Of a stretch of DNA of 30,279 nt, positions 15,599 through 24,309 are shown one piece after another. The notes under the pieces were generated by a model. It saw only the letters and a list, made by a program, of their open reading frames with translations. It had not been told where the DNA came from and made no database searches. The DNA comes from CAZBLP01 sp964492825 (GTDB lineage Bacteria > DYJV01). The number at the start of each line of letters is the position of its first letter. Position 1 is the stretch's first letter. Made by a program: the position numbers and the translations under genes. The stretch lies in NCBI GenBank assembly GCA_964492825.1, contig CAZBLP010000023.1, forward strand, positions 1-30,279, in the 5' to 3' direction.

Positions 15599-16979
15599 TT
15601 TTTTAAATATTTTTAATATTTCCAATATTTCCAATTTCAAGTCTTTTATTTTTTCTGAAAAGTTCAAAATTTTTTCATTAAGCAAACAGGTTTATTTATT
15701 GGAAATTGGCACAAAACATCATAGATTAATCAAGGAAAACAATAGCATTATTTTTAACACAAATGACATTGATATTCTATATTTTGAAAAAGAATGTGAG
15801 AATGTATCTGAATTATACAGTGCAAATATTTCAAAAATCATCTTTCTTAAAGAAAGAGAGAATCCCGATAATGTATCAGTTATTCCTGTAATAATACAGA
15901 ATAGATTGAAATATCTGATTATAATTTTAAATATTACCTTAAATAAAGATGAGTTTATATTTTTATCAAAATGTATTGATTTGGTTATTCAGAATATTTT
16001 TAATAAAAATATAGTACAAAAACGAGCAGTATATATTGATAGAATTTTTTCTAAGTTATCACCTGCAATAATGGTAAGAGACAGAAATTATAATATTATA
16101 ATTTCAAATAAAAAATTCAGTGATGATAAATATAAATGTTATGATGTTGCATTTGGTTTTAATTTGCCTTGTGAATTTTGCCCTATAAACTCATCTGAAA
16201 TAACCAAAAATATAGACAATAGATTTTATAAAATACAGCAAAGTTTTATTTCTCCTAATTTTCTCTGTATAGTTGATGATATTACATCTATTATAAGATT
16301 GAAAGAGGAATTAAACAGATCTGAAAAATTGTCTTTTTTAGGAAAAATATCTTCTGAAATAACCCATGAAATTAAAAATCCGTTAAATTCCATAAAATTG
16401 AAAATTACTCTGCTTGAAAAACTATTAAACAGTAAAGATGAAAAGATTATGAAAAATATCAATGCAATATATAAAGAAATAGAACGATTGTCAGAGCTTT
16501 TAAACGATTTTCTACAATTTGGCAAGAATATTGTAGTTAATAAAGTTAAATTTGATTTAAGCCAATTAGTAGATGAGGTTTTATTTGATTTGAATGAAGT
16601 TTTTAAAAAGGAAAATATTAGTTTAGATCTTATAAAATATAATAAAAAATATTTTTTTAATGGTGATATTTTGAAAATAAAACAGGTTTTTTACAATTTA
16701 ATTAAAAATAGTATTGAAGCTTTAAAAGACAATAATAATCTCAGGAAAATAATCATTGAATTAAAAAGAGAAAAACATGCAATTAAAATTTATTTCAAGG
16801 ATAATGGCAAAGGTATTGCAGAACCTGAGAAACTTTTTACTCCTTTTTTTACTACCAAAAATTTTGGTACAGGTCTCGGATTGGTAATTGTAAAAAAAAA
16901 TTTAGAATTGCATAATGGTGTGATAAATTATAAAAAAGAAAGAGAGTTTACAGTATTCGAGGTTATTTTGCCTGTATAA
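15579..16979 (+). CDS. Cytosolic NtrB-like sensor histidine kinase with cysteine-bearing PAS domain
   Basis: The 466-residue protein has no transmembrane helix. Residues 1-145 are an unassigned input region. Residues 150-235 look like a PAS domain, with the motif CYDVAFGFNLPCEFCP (C187, C198, C201) recognisable from many PAS sensors of anaerobes. The HisKA dimerisation helix has H263 in EITHEIKNPLNSIKLK. The HATPase has N-box NLIKNSIEAL, G1 box DNGKGIAEPEKLF, F-box TPFFTTK and G2 box GTGLGLVIVKK. The start is TTG at 15579, inside the end of plsY, with AGAGGA 8 nt upstream; the next Met is near residue 165, too late. No cognate response regulator is adjacent in the operon. The sigma54 activator 2.5 kb away lacks a phosphorylatable Asp, so its partner is probably elsewhere. 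Confidence 0.9.
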   Translation: MVPKLNNFLNIFNISNISNFKSFIFSEKFKIFSLSKQVYLLEIGTKHHRLIKENNSIIFNTNDIDILYFEKECENVSELYSANISKIIFLKERENPDNVSVIPVIIQNRLKYLIIILNITLNKDEFIFLSKCIDLVIQNIFNKNIVQKRAVYIDRIFSKLSPAIMVRDRNYNIIISNKKFSDDKYKCYDVAFGFNLPCEFCPINSSEITKNIDNRFYKIQQSFISPNFLCIVDDITSIIRLKEELNRSEKLSFLGKISSEITHEIKNPLNSIKLKITLLEKLLNSKDEKIMKNINAIYKEIERLSELLNDFLQFGKNIVVNKVKFDLSQLVDEVLFDLNEVFKKENISLDLIKYNKKYFFNGDILKIKQVFYNLIKNSIEALKDNNNLRKIIIELKREKHAIKIYFKDNGKGIAEPEKLFTPFFTTKNFGTGLGLVIVKKNLELHNGVINYKKEREFTVFEVILPV

Positions 16980-17009
16980 AAAAAGGCAGCCGATAGGCTG
17001 CCTTTTTTA
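16980..17009. terminator. Bidirectional rho-independent terminator
   Basis: GGCAGCC (16985-16991), loop GATA, GGCTGCC (16996-17002) form a perfect 7-bp stem flanked by an A-run on one side and a T-run on the other, which extends the stem and makes it work on both strands. It lies between the convergent histidine kinase and octaheme cytochrome genes. Confidence 0.92.
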
Positions 17010-17030
17010 AGTTATAAAGGATTAATCACT

Positions 17031-20000
17031 CTATTTCCAAGCATCATACAATTTCCCAAGTATTCCTTCTGTCTCTTTTTCTGATGCAATATACTCACCG
17101 TTTTTGTTGACTTTAACTGTGATATAATTTCCATTGTAAGAAAGAACTTTTGCGTCAGTTACAGCAGTGAAATATATATCACCGCTTTCTTTTCTATAAA
17201 TAACAGGTGTTGCTCCGTCAAAAGGAAGCTGAATAATTATAGACTGATTATTTAAATCTTCTATTTCAACTTTACACATATATCCTTCTACAAATCCAGC
17301 ACCTTGCGCATATACTGCAGATTTCCCAGGAGTAAATCCCATTTCAACAACCTTCAGTTTTAAGTCGGACGGAATATAAAAATAATGTTTGTCTGACCAT
17401 GGTCCGTTTACCACTTGTTTTGAATATTCTGTATTCAATTCATCAGATGTAAAGTTAGATTCTGAAACGCCAAATTCATCAGCAATTTTGCCTTTTTCAA
17501 CATTACCTTCAGCAGCCATATAAAAAGCCTCCTCAGCATGATGTTTGCTTAGTTCCAAAACATCTTTGGCTTCAGCACCTAAAAATTTAACTCCATTTGC
17601 CTGTACAGGCTTAATATAGTCAACTTCTCCATCAACAATAAAGAAACCATTTGAATTAGCAGATTCCATTTTACCTGTTTCTTTATTGTATTTCATAGCT
17701 CTGTTTTCTTCTTTGAACCAAGCAGGGGCCCATGGCATATAACCTATCAACCTATCGGTTATTCTATGTGCACCAGAATCTTTTTTATAGTCACCGTGAC
17801 AATCATTGCAAGATTTTGCTCCAAGAGCTTTTTCAGCTGGTAACACATCATGGGTGTCTGAGAAATAATGAGCAGCCATGAACAGCATTGGTTTAGGATC
17901 TTTCTCGCCTTCTGCTTTTAATACTTTTGTTAAAGCCTCCTGCATTGCTTTTACATCATCATCCCACCAGAGATCAGGGAAACCATCACCAGTATGATCG
18001 CAAATAACATAACCGCTGTCTTTTAAAACGACTTTTCCAATATTAGGATCGTTTTTGCAAGCCTGAGGTTCTATATTTTCAAGGTCTTTTGAATTATAGG
18101 CATAAAAAGTAGAAACAGGTAAATATTTATCAATAGCAGCATTTATCTCTCTCAAATACAGTACTTTAGCTCCGTTATATGGCAAATCACTCATATCATT
18201 ATCTGGTTCTGGATTGGCATCTACCCATGTTAAAATGGTAATAGGATTACCAATTACTATTTGAGGATAGCCATTAGCTCCGTTTGCCCAATATAAAGGT
18301 GGAAAGACTTCATTGTCGTTATTATCACTATAATTTATCTGAACTCCTTCATTTTTAGCTCTTTCTAAAGTTATTTGGTAAAATTTCTTCCAAAAATCAA
18401 ATTTAGGATTGGTCATTAATCCGTTTACCATTGTTCCTGGATCTGACTCACTGTCAAACCAAAAGTAATCTACCATTTGTGCTATGTAATCCATTGGCTG
18501 TGAGCCATTTCCGTCAGCATCAACATGTTGAGAAACCATGTTAAAATGCGGAATTCCATAACCTGGCGAAGTTCCGTAGACAGGTGAAAGTGCATAGTAT
18601 GGAGGGAATGCCATTGCTGGAAAATTGGATAATCCACCCATTAGGATATAGTATCCGAATCTATTATCAAAGTTTGAATAATATCCCAAAGTATCATCGA
18701 ATGTTCTGAATCTCCATGTCCTTTTGTAAGGTATATGACAAGTCTGACATGCTATCTCGGCAATATGTCTTTCTGTGTTTTCACCGAATTTTTCTTCATG
18801 AGCTTTAATTGGATTAGGAGCATTTGAATCACCACCCATTATATGGCAATATTCGCAAGTTTTAGGCTTTGGGTTATTATCAAGATCATTTCTTGCCATA
18901 TGTGCGGTGTCAGTACCTTTTAGAAAATTATGCTTTTCTTCAAGAGTGCCAGAATCTCTCAGGTGGCAGGAACCGCATCCCATTTTTTTACTTGACATAT
19001 GGACGTCGTATCCAGGAGCTTCAGTATCATTTGTAAAATTGACATATTGTCCGTTCTTTACCCAGTCAGCAGGCATTCCAAGATTATATGTTCTTCCTTT
19101 TGTCCATTCACTATTACCATGGTCCTTTGTCATAACATGGCATTGACCGCAGACTTTTACCCATTTCCAAGATGATATATCTCCGTGGCCGCCGAACATT
19201 TGAATATTTATTGAGCCGTCTCCGAGATCAGAAACATTATAATAAGATTTGGCTTCCCAATTATCGCCGTTTCTAACAATTTGGACATAGGTTATTGGTG
19301 TGCCGTCATGATTAATATCTAAGCCCATTAAATTGGCAGTAGGCATCATATTAAAGAAATATGGTAAGTAGTCATGCTTTGTTGCCATATTCTTCAAAGT
19401 ATCATATGATATTTTTCCGCTTGTCCAGTCTGCAACTACTTTTGTAAGATTTATTCCAAAAAATGAGTTTTGATCGTAATATGTCATATCACCTTCCATC
19501 ATTTTCATATAAGCATATTGAAAAGCTCCCCAACCTAAACCAACTAAACCGCTGTATTGAATACCTTCGCCTTCTATAAGAGGAGATCTCATATAGTCTC
19601 TTACAGAAGCATCTGGATCGTCCCAGTCGGTATAAAATTTACCAGGTTCATAAAATCTCAAAGGATATGGTATAGGTAAAAGAGAACCAGTTCCAGGATC
19701 TTTGATTTCGTATCCATATATAAATTCATTAAAGAAAGCACTATACAAATCATTCATTGTAAGATTCATTTTATATTTATCATTAAGGTAATCAAGAATA
19801 TTCTGAAAAATTCCTCCAATTGCCTCTTGATTTGCCATTAGTTTCTGCATTTCATCGTCCCCGCCGTTGGGATTGTAAGTATATGAATCATTAATCCCGG
19901 TGGATGAATAGATTTTAGAAACTATATCAGGAGTTGCATACAAAGCATAAGGCAAAGACGCACCTGTCGGGTCAATTGCTTTTAAGCCGTCTGTCCAAAT

Positions 20001-21068
20001 TTTAAAAAGCTGACCTATATCTTCTTTTGGAAGTTGACTTAACATATAATATTTTTTACCAATAGGTCTTGTCATACGCATAATATCATTTGTATAATTT
20101 AATGCGCTGCTGTTTAAAACACCTTCTTTTGTAGGCATTCCAAGAGATATTTTTGTAACTTTACCGCTTGAATCTCTTTCAGCAAATATCATCATTCTTG
20201 GCCTGAACGGCTGAACTTTTAGGCCGTCTGCTGCTGTATATACATCTGGATTGCTATCAAGGTCAGGGTCTATATGACATAATAAACAATCTGCTTCCAT
20301 TACTCCTGATTTTGACCAGTCAACTTTTTTTGGTGCCCCAATATCGTTTACTGTTTCCTCAATTGATTTGCCGCTTATAAGAGCATTGGTCACATCATTA
20401 GAATTATAACTATAAAAATCTCTATCATAAGTATGGGCAGGTGTAAGTCCCGGAGTATCGTAAGGTGTTACGCTTCCATCTTCATTTACTATGCCTTCTG
20501 AAACAGCACCACCAGCATGACAGGAATAACATACAGCCATTTCATCTGCTATGCCAACATCAAAAAAATATGGTTTACCTTCTGAAGTAAAAGGGTCTTT
20601 TACACTTCCTCTTTGACTCTTAGCCGCCAACTGACGGTAAGAGGGTGGTCACCATGCACCAAATTGGCCAGGTGATTCAAGATGTCCGTAAGCATGAGTA
20701 AGATATTTTTGAGATCTGTTTGTATCTTTATTTTTTGAAACCCATAAATCATCAGAAACATGAGAACTGCCATCTGGTGAATTTCCTGGATCCCATGCTC
20801 CTGTCATAAAATGATAGGCTTTTGTAATTGAAGTATAATCATGGCATTTTCCACAAGTTTTTTTAGGACTGAATGCAGGACCTTTTTTATACACTGTACC
20901 GTTAGCAGCTGTTATAGTATCTGTAGAATCTAATTGATTTATTATTGGATTGCCATTTTTATCCAATAATTGTACTGCGGGATGTGCCATTAATAATGAT
21001 GGAATTGCAAATAACATTGCAATCAGAAATGAGAACCAAAAGACTTTTCTTTTTGCTTTTACTGACAT
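17031..21068 (-). CDS. Octaheme c-type cytochrome, putative selenoprotein (in-frame UGA = Sec140)
   Basis: Read through one UGA (20651-20649), this is a 1345-residue secreted cytochrome. A signal peptide (about 1-28, cleaved near LLMA/H) lacks a lipobox. Eight CXXCH heme sites start at C72, C180, C261, C640, C698, C738, C774 and C1088. The UGA lies in PGQFGAW-U-PPSYRQLAAKS between hemes 1 and 2. Evidence for recoding: the frame is open on both sides, only one stop interrupts it, the downstream part has no signal peptide or ribosome site of its own, its only early start would be a TTG inside the hairpin, and a SECIS-like hairpin follows. ATG 21068 has AAGGAGGAGG upstream. A 375-residue heme-free stretch separates hemes 3 and 4, and about 250 residues follow heme 8. 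The operon adds an outer-membrane barrel and a 12-heme lipoprotein, so it probably acts at or outside the outer membrane as an electron-transfer protein or reductase. Substrate unknown. A sequencing error or nonsense mutation is the alternative. Confidence 0.82.
20617..20643 (-). promoter_or_regulatory. SECIS-like hairpin directly after the in-frame UGA
   Basis: In the transcript, CUCUUA (20643-20638) and CCGUC (20637-20633) pair with GGCGG (20628-20624) and UAAGAG (20622-20617). This gives 11 pairs, including one G-U, with a single bulged C at 20623 and the tetraloop AGUU (20632-20629). Sixteen nucleotides lie between UGA and the loop, and the loop carries G in its second position followed by U. 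Bacterial SECIS elements are known to lie inside the coding sequence just 3' of UGA with a G in the first loop positions. The hairpin is coding, so some of its pairing could be coincidental. Confidence 0.7.
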
Positions 21069-21125
21069 TATAAATGCCTCCTCCTTTGATATTTTTATAT
21101 TTGAATTATAAAGATAGTACCTAAA

Positions 21126-21160
21126 GATTGCTTCGCAAATTGCCAATAGACGAAGTAATC
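21126..21160 (-). promoter_or_regulatory. Intercistronic stem-loop before the octaheme cytochrome gene
   Basis: GATTACTTCG and CGAAGCAATC (minus-strand reading) pair over 10 positions with one A-C mismatch around a 15-nt loop. It lies in the 132-nt gap between the 12-heme and octaheme genes, upstream of the strong ribosome site. There is no U-run, so it is not a typical terminator. It could be a processing or stability element. Confidence 0.4.
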
Positions 21161-21200
21161 ACTAATTTTAAACTAAAAATTCCAAATTTCTGACTAAGTG

Positions 21201-22118
21201 CTATTTTTTATACATTATCATATTGCTATGGCACTTCATACAGTCAGATGTTGCGTGGCAGACATTGCAGGATCTGAAATTTCTTTCTGCTTCCTCAGCA
21301 TGTCCTGGTGTAGGACTATACCTTATCCAATCGCCTCTTCTGTGTGAAATAGGTTTTTCACTTCTATGGCAATCAGCACAGTATGATGCTGTATGACATG
21401 TTGCGCACAACTTTCTGTCATGTATTGCTTCCATCCCATGCTGAGATGTTTTCCAGTTGAATATGTGGTCTTTTGGTTTTTGAGTCCTATGACAATCTTG
21501 ACAGAATTTACCATCTTTCTTAAAGTTCGGATCGTGACAAAACCTGCAGCTATCATCAAATTTACTTGCTAATCCGTGATTAGATTCCCATTCTCCGTTA
21601 TGAGATTCAGGCGCAATATTTTTTCTTACTTTTGTATGGCAAGTATCACATTCAATTGGTGCTGTGTCTCCATCATGGCATTCTTTGCAAGTATCCATTT
21701 TGGGCCACGATATATTTTGAACAGATTTAGAAGAGTCTATGCCTTCGTGACATTTGCTGCATTTATAATCTGAATGTGGTTCATGTGTGAAAATAAGGTC
21801 ACTATAGCTTTTAGGTTTTGGTTGAACTCCTTCTTCTACTTCATAATCTTTTTCAGAACTTTGCAGAGTATGGCATATTAGGCAATCTTTGGTAGGGTTA
21901 TCTACATCGCCTATATCATGGCAATCACTACAAGTATCCATATCAGGATTACTCATTTTACCTTCATCGTCTGCTTTATGGCATGTTGAACATTCTACTT
22001 CATTCTCCACAACATGTAAATTATGATTAAATTTTAAATCACTGCTATCTTTCTTACAACCTATCAAGCCTATAGATAGAATAGCTGCTATTATAAAATA
22101 TTTTTTAATAAATCCCAT
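21201..22118 (-). CDS. Dodecaheme c-type cytochrome lipoprotein (MtrA/OmaB-like role)
   Basis: The 305-residue protein has a lipoprotein signal peptide with lipobox LIGC (lipidated C21) and twelve CXXCH sites starting at C43, C63, C79, C120, C144, C157, C191, C206, C238, C247, C284 and C293, about one heme per 25 residues. No other domain is present. Residues 43-83 and 120-161 repeat one another (CxxCH, then MDTCxxCHD, then CxxCH). The second half is made of closely paired hemes, indicating growth by duplication. Size, heme density and the adjacent outer-membrane barrel match the periplasmic-side cytochromes of porin-cytochrome conduits (MtrA, OmaB), which thread electrons through the barrel. 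ATG 22118 has AGAGGA upstream. It is 30 nt after the barrel gene. Orthology to a named protein is not claimed. Confidence 0.9.
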   Translation of the reverse strand: MGFIKKYFIIAAILSIGLIGCKKDSSDLKFNHNLHVVENEVECSTCHKADDEGKMSNPDMDTCSDCHDIGDVDNPTKDCLICHTLQSSEKDYEVEEGVQPKPKSYSDLIFTHEPHSDYKCSKCHEGIDSSKSVQNISWPKMDTCKECHDGDTAPIECDTCHTKVRKNIAPESHNGEWESNHGLASKFDDSCRFCHDPNFKKDGKFCQDCHRTQKPKDHIFNWKTSQHGMEAIHDRKLCATCHTASYCADCHRSEKPISHRRGDWIRYSPTPGHAEEAERNFRSCNVCHATSDCMKCHSNMIMYKK

Positions 22119-22148
22119 TATTCCATCCTCTCTATATTAATTTATATT

Positions 22149-23534
22149 TTACCAGGTTAAATGTATATTTGCTGTAATGGCATTTACACCGCTAATGCCA
22201 AATTCATGGTAATAATCATCAGTTTCATATTCATATTTTAATGATACCCATTTTTCTTCTGCAAATTTGTATTTTAAAGAACCATAATAATAATGAGAGG
22301 CTTCACCTTCTATCAAGCTGTTTACATCTTCTGTTTTGTAATAAAATCCGCCGCTAAAACTAAAAGTTTCGCTTATTTCCTGCTCCAAATCAGCATACCA
22401 AGATTCTGAAGAGCTATCATAGAAATTGTCTTTATCTTCTTTCCAATAGCTGTATCCAAGTGAAAATTTTGTACCTTTCAGTTTCCACCAATTGTCTAAA
22501 TTCAAACCTAAACTCCATCTGTAAAAATCAGTATTGTACAGGTTTTCATAAGCATTTTCATAATCGTCATTAATGTTTCTTCTGGTATACTTAACATAAA
22601 ATGTCATTCCTTCCTGTTTTGGAATAGGCTGAGATAATGATATACTGTAATCTATGTATCCGTATAATCTTGCAAGATAAAATCTTTTAATGTCTTTTCC
22701 AATATTCTCTTCTATAGATGTTGTATAGTCGTATAAAAAGTCATCATCTACAGGAATTGTAAATCTTTTAAATATATCTATGGTAACTGTTGTTTTGGCA
22801 TATGGGCAGGTAGCTATTATATCTATATTCCAAGATCTGCTACTGTCATTTATAAAGGCAAAGTTTCCTTTTAATTTAATGTTATCAGCAGGCATATAAT
22901 ATGCACCTATTTCATATGAATTTTCCTGATAAAAAACTGAATCAACATAAAGCAGCAGATTTTTTACAGGCTTAAATTCCAAATTAATGCCGCTTACTCC
23001 ATCTTGGTCCAAATTAGAATAAGTTTGTACTATCTGGCCACCGAAAATTTCAAAATTAAACCATTTTGCTATGGCTCCTTCTCCTGAAACAGATGCACCG
23101 TCATAGTGGACAACTTCTGAGCTGTATGCATATTGACGGCCTAATTTAAAATCCACATTTGTAAAAACATTCTCTTTTTCAAAATATGCATAATATACAT
23201 CTAATTTTTGTCTGTTCCTGCCAGTATCAATATAATCCTGAAATATTGAGCCTTCCGGTGTACCATCCAAATCTTTTGCATATTTACCAAGAAATGAAAA
23301 TGAAATACCAGATTTTTTATGCACTGCATCAATGCCTAAAATTTCAGAAATATCCTGGTCATTGTCATCATCACTTACCAAAGAATCGTTTGGTTTATCT
23401 GACCATTGGTAAACATACTTTGTGTTGCTGAATAAATTAATTGATCCCCAATCAAAATCATGGGAATATAGAAAAGAGGTTGATAAAAGAAAAACTAAAA
23501 TCACGAATAGCTTAAAAGAACATTTCCATTTCAT
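22149..23534 (-). CDS. Outer-membrane beta-barrel, porin component of a porin-cytochrome complex
   Basis: The 461-residue protein has a signal peptide (about 1-25, ending FLYS before HDFDWG). The rest is aromatic-rich amphipathic strands such as KLDVYYAYFEKENVFTNVDF and HYYYGSLKYKFAEEKWVSLK, with short turns and longer acidic loops, ending NAITANIHLTW with the C-terminal aromatic typical of outer-membrane barrels. The length would suit roughly 16-22 strands. No nutrient-porin signature was recognised. It is the first gene of the operon with two multiheme cytochromes, so the best inference is an MtrB/OmbB-like sheath for the 12-heme cytochrome. Ribosome site is AAAAGG. A very good promoter lies just upstream. 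Confidence 0.82.
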   Translation of the reverse strand: MKWKCSFKLFVILVFLLSTSFLYSHDFDWGSINLFSNTKYVYQWSDKPNDSLVSDDDNDQDISEILGIDAVHKKSGISFSFLGKYAKDLDGTPEGSIFQDYIDTGRNRQKLDVYYAYFEKENVFTNVDFKLGRQYAYSSEVVHYDGASVSGEGAIAKWFNFEIFGGQIVQTYSNLDQDGVSGINLEFKPVKNLLLYVDSVFYQENSYEIGAYYMPADNIKLKGNFAFINDSSRSWNIDIIATCPYAKTTVTIDIFKRFTIPVDDDFLYDYTTSIEENIGKDIKRFYLARLYGYIDYSISLSQPIPKQEGMTFYVKYTRRNINDDYENAYENLYNTDFYRWSLGLNLDNWWKLKGTKFSLGYSYWKEDKDNFYDSSSESWYADLEQEISETFSFSGGFYYKTEDVNSLIEGEASHYYYGSLKYKFAEEKWVSLKYEYETDDYYHEFGISGVNAITANIHLTW

Positions 23535-23573
23535 CGGTTTTATCCTTTTAATTTTTTTTGAAATTACTGTTTT

Positions 23574-23602
23574 AAAATACTCCCCTTGATTTTCTTTGTC
23601 AA
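23574..23602 (-). promoter_or_regulatory. Strong sigma70-type promoter of the porin-cytochrome operon
   Basis: Consensus -35 TTGACA (23602-23597), 17-nt spacer, -10 TATTTT (23579-23574). The transcript should start near 23567, giving a leader of about 33 nt. Upstream sequence beyond 23617 is lost in the gap, so any operator there cannot be seen. Confidence 0.65.
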
Positions 23603-23617
23603 GAGAAAAATTGAGAA

Positions 23618-23717
23618 NNNNNNNNNNNNNNNNNNNNNNNNNNNNNNNNNNNNNNNNNNNNNNNNNNNNNNNNNNNNNNNNNNNNNNNNNNNNNNNNNNN
23701 NNNNNNNNNNNNNNNNN
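23618..23717. other. Scaffold gap of exactly 100 N
   Basis: One hundred N characters, the conventional placeholder for a gap of unknown size. The real distance and the order and orientation across it rest on scaffolding only, so the porin-cytochrome operon and the kor operon may not be true neighbours. Sequence lost here includes whatever follows korC and part of the region upstream of the barrel gene. Confidence 0.99.
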
Positions 23718-23721
23718 TTTA

Positions 23722-24297
23722 TTATTCGTCTGCCACTATTTCATCTTCTTTTTCAAAGTTTTTAGCTACTTTTTTCCCAAGTTTAAATCCAAGCTGCAAT
23801 GCTTTTTCATTTTCTTTTATAAATTTTTCAGGTACTCTGTTTAATACAGCTACTGTAATGCTTTTTCTCGTGACAATTTTGGTAATTTCCGTAACAACTC
23901 CCAGAGCTACAATATTTGCAAAGATTTCTCTTTTTAGATTTTTAACAGTTTCTTTTGTTATTTCAACACAGTAAGCATTGGTGGTAGGAACATTTTTAAC
24001 AAATGTAGTATCCACTATAAATGTTCCGTTTAATATTAAATCATTGAAATATTTGTCGCAAGAAGCCTGATTCATTGATAACAATATATCAGGATTATTG
24101 GTTTTAGGAAAATATATTTCTCCATCAGATATTATTACTTCGGCTTTGCTTGCACCGCCTCTTGCTTCAGGTCCATAACTCTGGCTCTGCACAACATTTT
24201 TGCCATCTAAAATGGCAGCCTCTGCCAATATTATTCCTGCTGTAATCAAACCCTGTCCCCCAGAGCCTGCAAGTCTAACTTCCACTCTATTTTCCAT
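23722..24297 (-). CDS. korC: 2-oxoacid:ferredoxin oxidoreductase gamma subunit
   Basis: The 191-residue protein is the gamma (catalytic-fold) subunit of a 2-oxoacid oxidoreductase. It begins VEVRLAGSGGQGLITAGIILAEAAI, then has SQSYGPEARGGASKAEVIISD and MNQASCDKYF, all standard for this subunit. With the alpha, beta and delta subunits it forms the enzyme that oxidises 2-oxoglutarate to succinyl-CoA, or runs the reverse with reduced ferredoxin in the reductive TCA cycle. Start ATG 24297 has TAGGAGG upstream, 12 nt after korB. It is the last visible kor gene before the gap. 2-oxoglutarate specificity is inferred from subunit layout, not shown. Confidence 0.92.
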   Translation of the reverse strand: MENRVEVRLAGSGGQGLITAGIILAEAAILDGKNVVQSQSYGPEARGGASKAEVIISDGEIYFPKTNNPDILLSMNQASCDKYFNDLILNGTFIVDTTFVKNVPTTNAYCVEITKETVKNLKREIFANIVALGVVTEITKIVTRKSITVAVLNRVPEKFIKENEKALQLGFKLGKKVAKNFEKEDEIVADE

Positions 24298-24309
24298 TAA
24301 AATAGCCTC

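Noticed and set aside
17031..20630. Separate 1199-residue cytochrome gene starting at TTG 20630
   Set aside because: No ribosome site or signal peptide, the TTG lies in the SECIS-like hairpin, and the frame continues upstream through one UGA into a signal peptide and the first heme site.
20649..21146. Stand-alone monoheme cytochrome starting at 21146
   Set aside because: The strong ribosome site and signal peptide put the start at 21068, and the frame continues past the UGA, so this is the N-terminal part of the octaheme selenoprotein.
23596..23844. ORF crossing the N gap
   Set aside because: It is an artefact of reading through unknown bases, and its sequenced part is antisense to korC.
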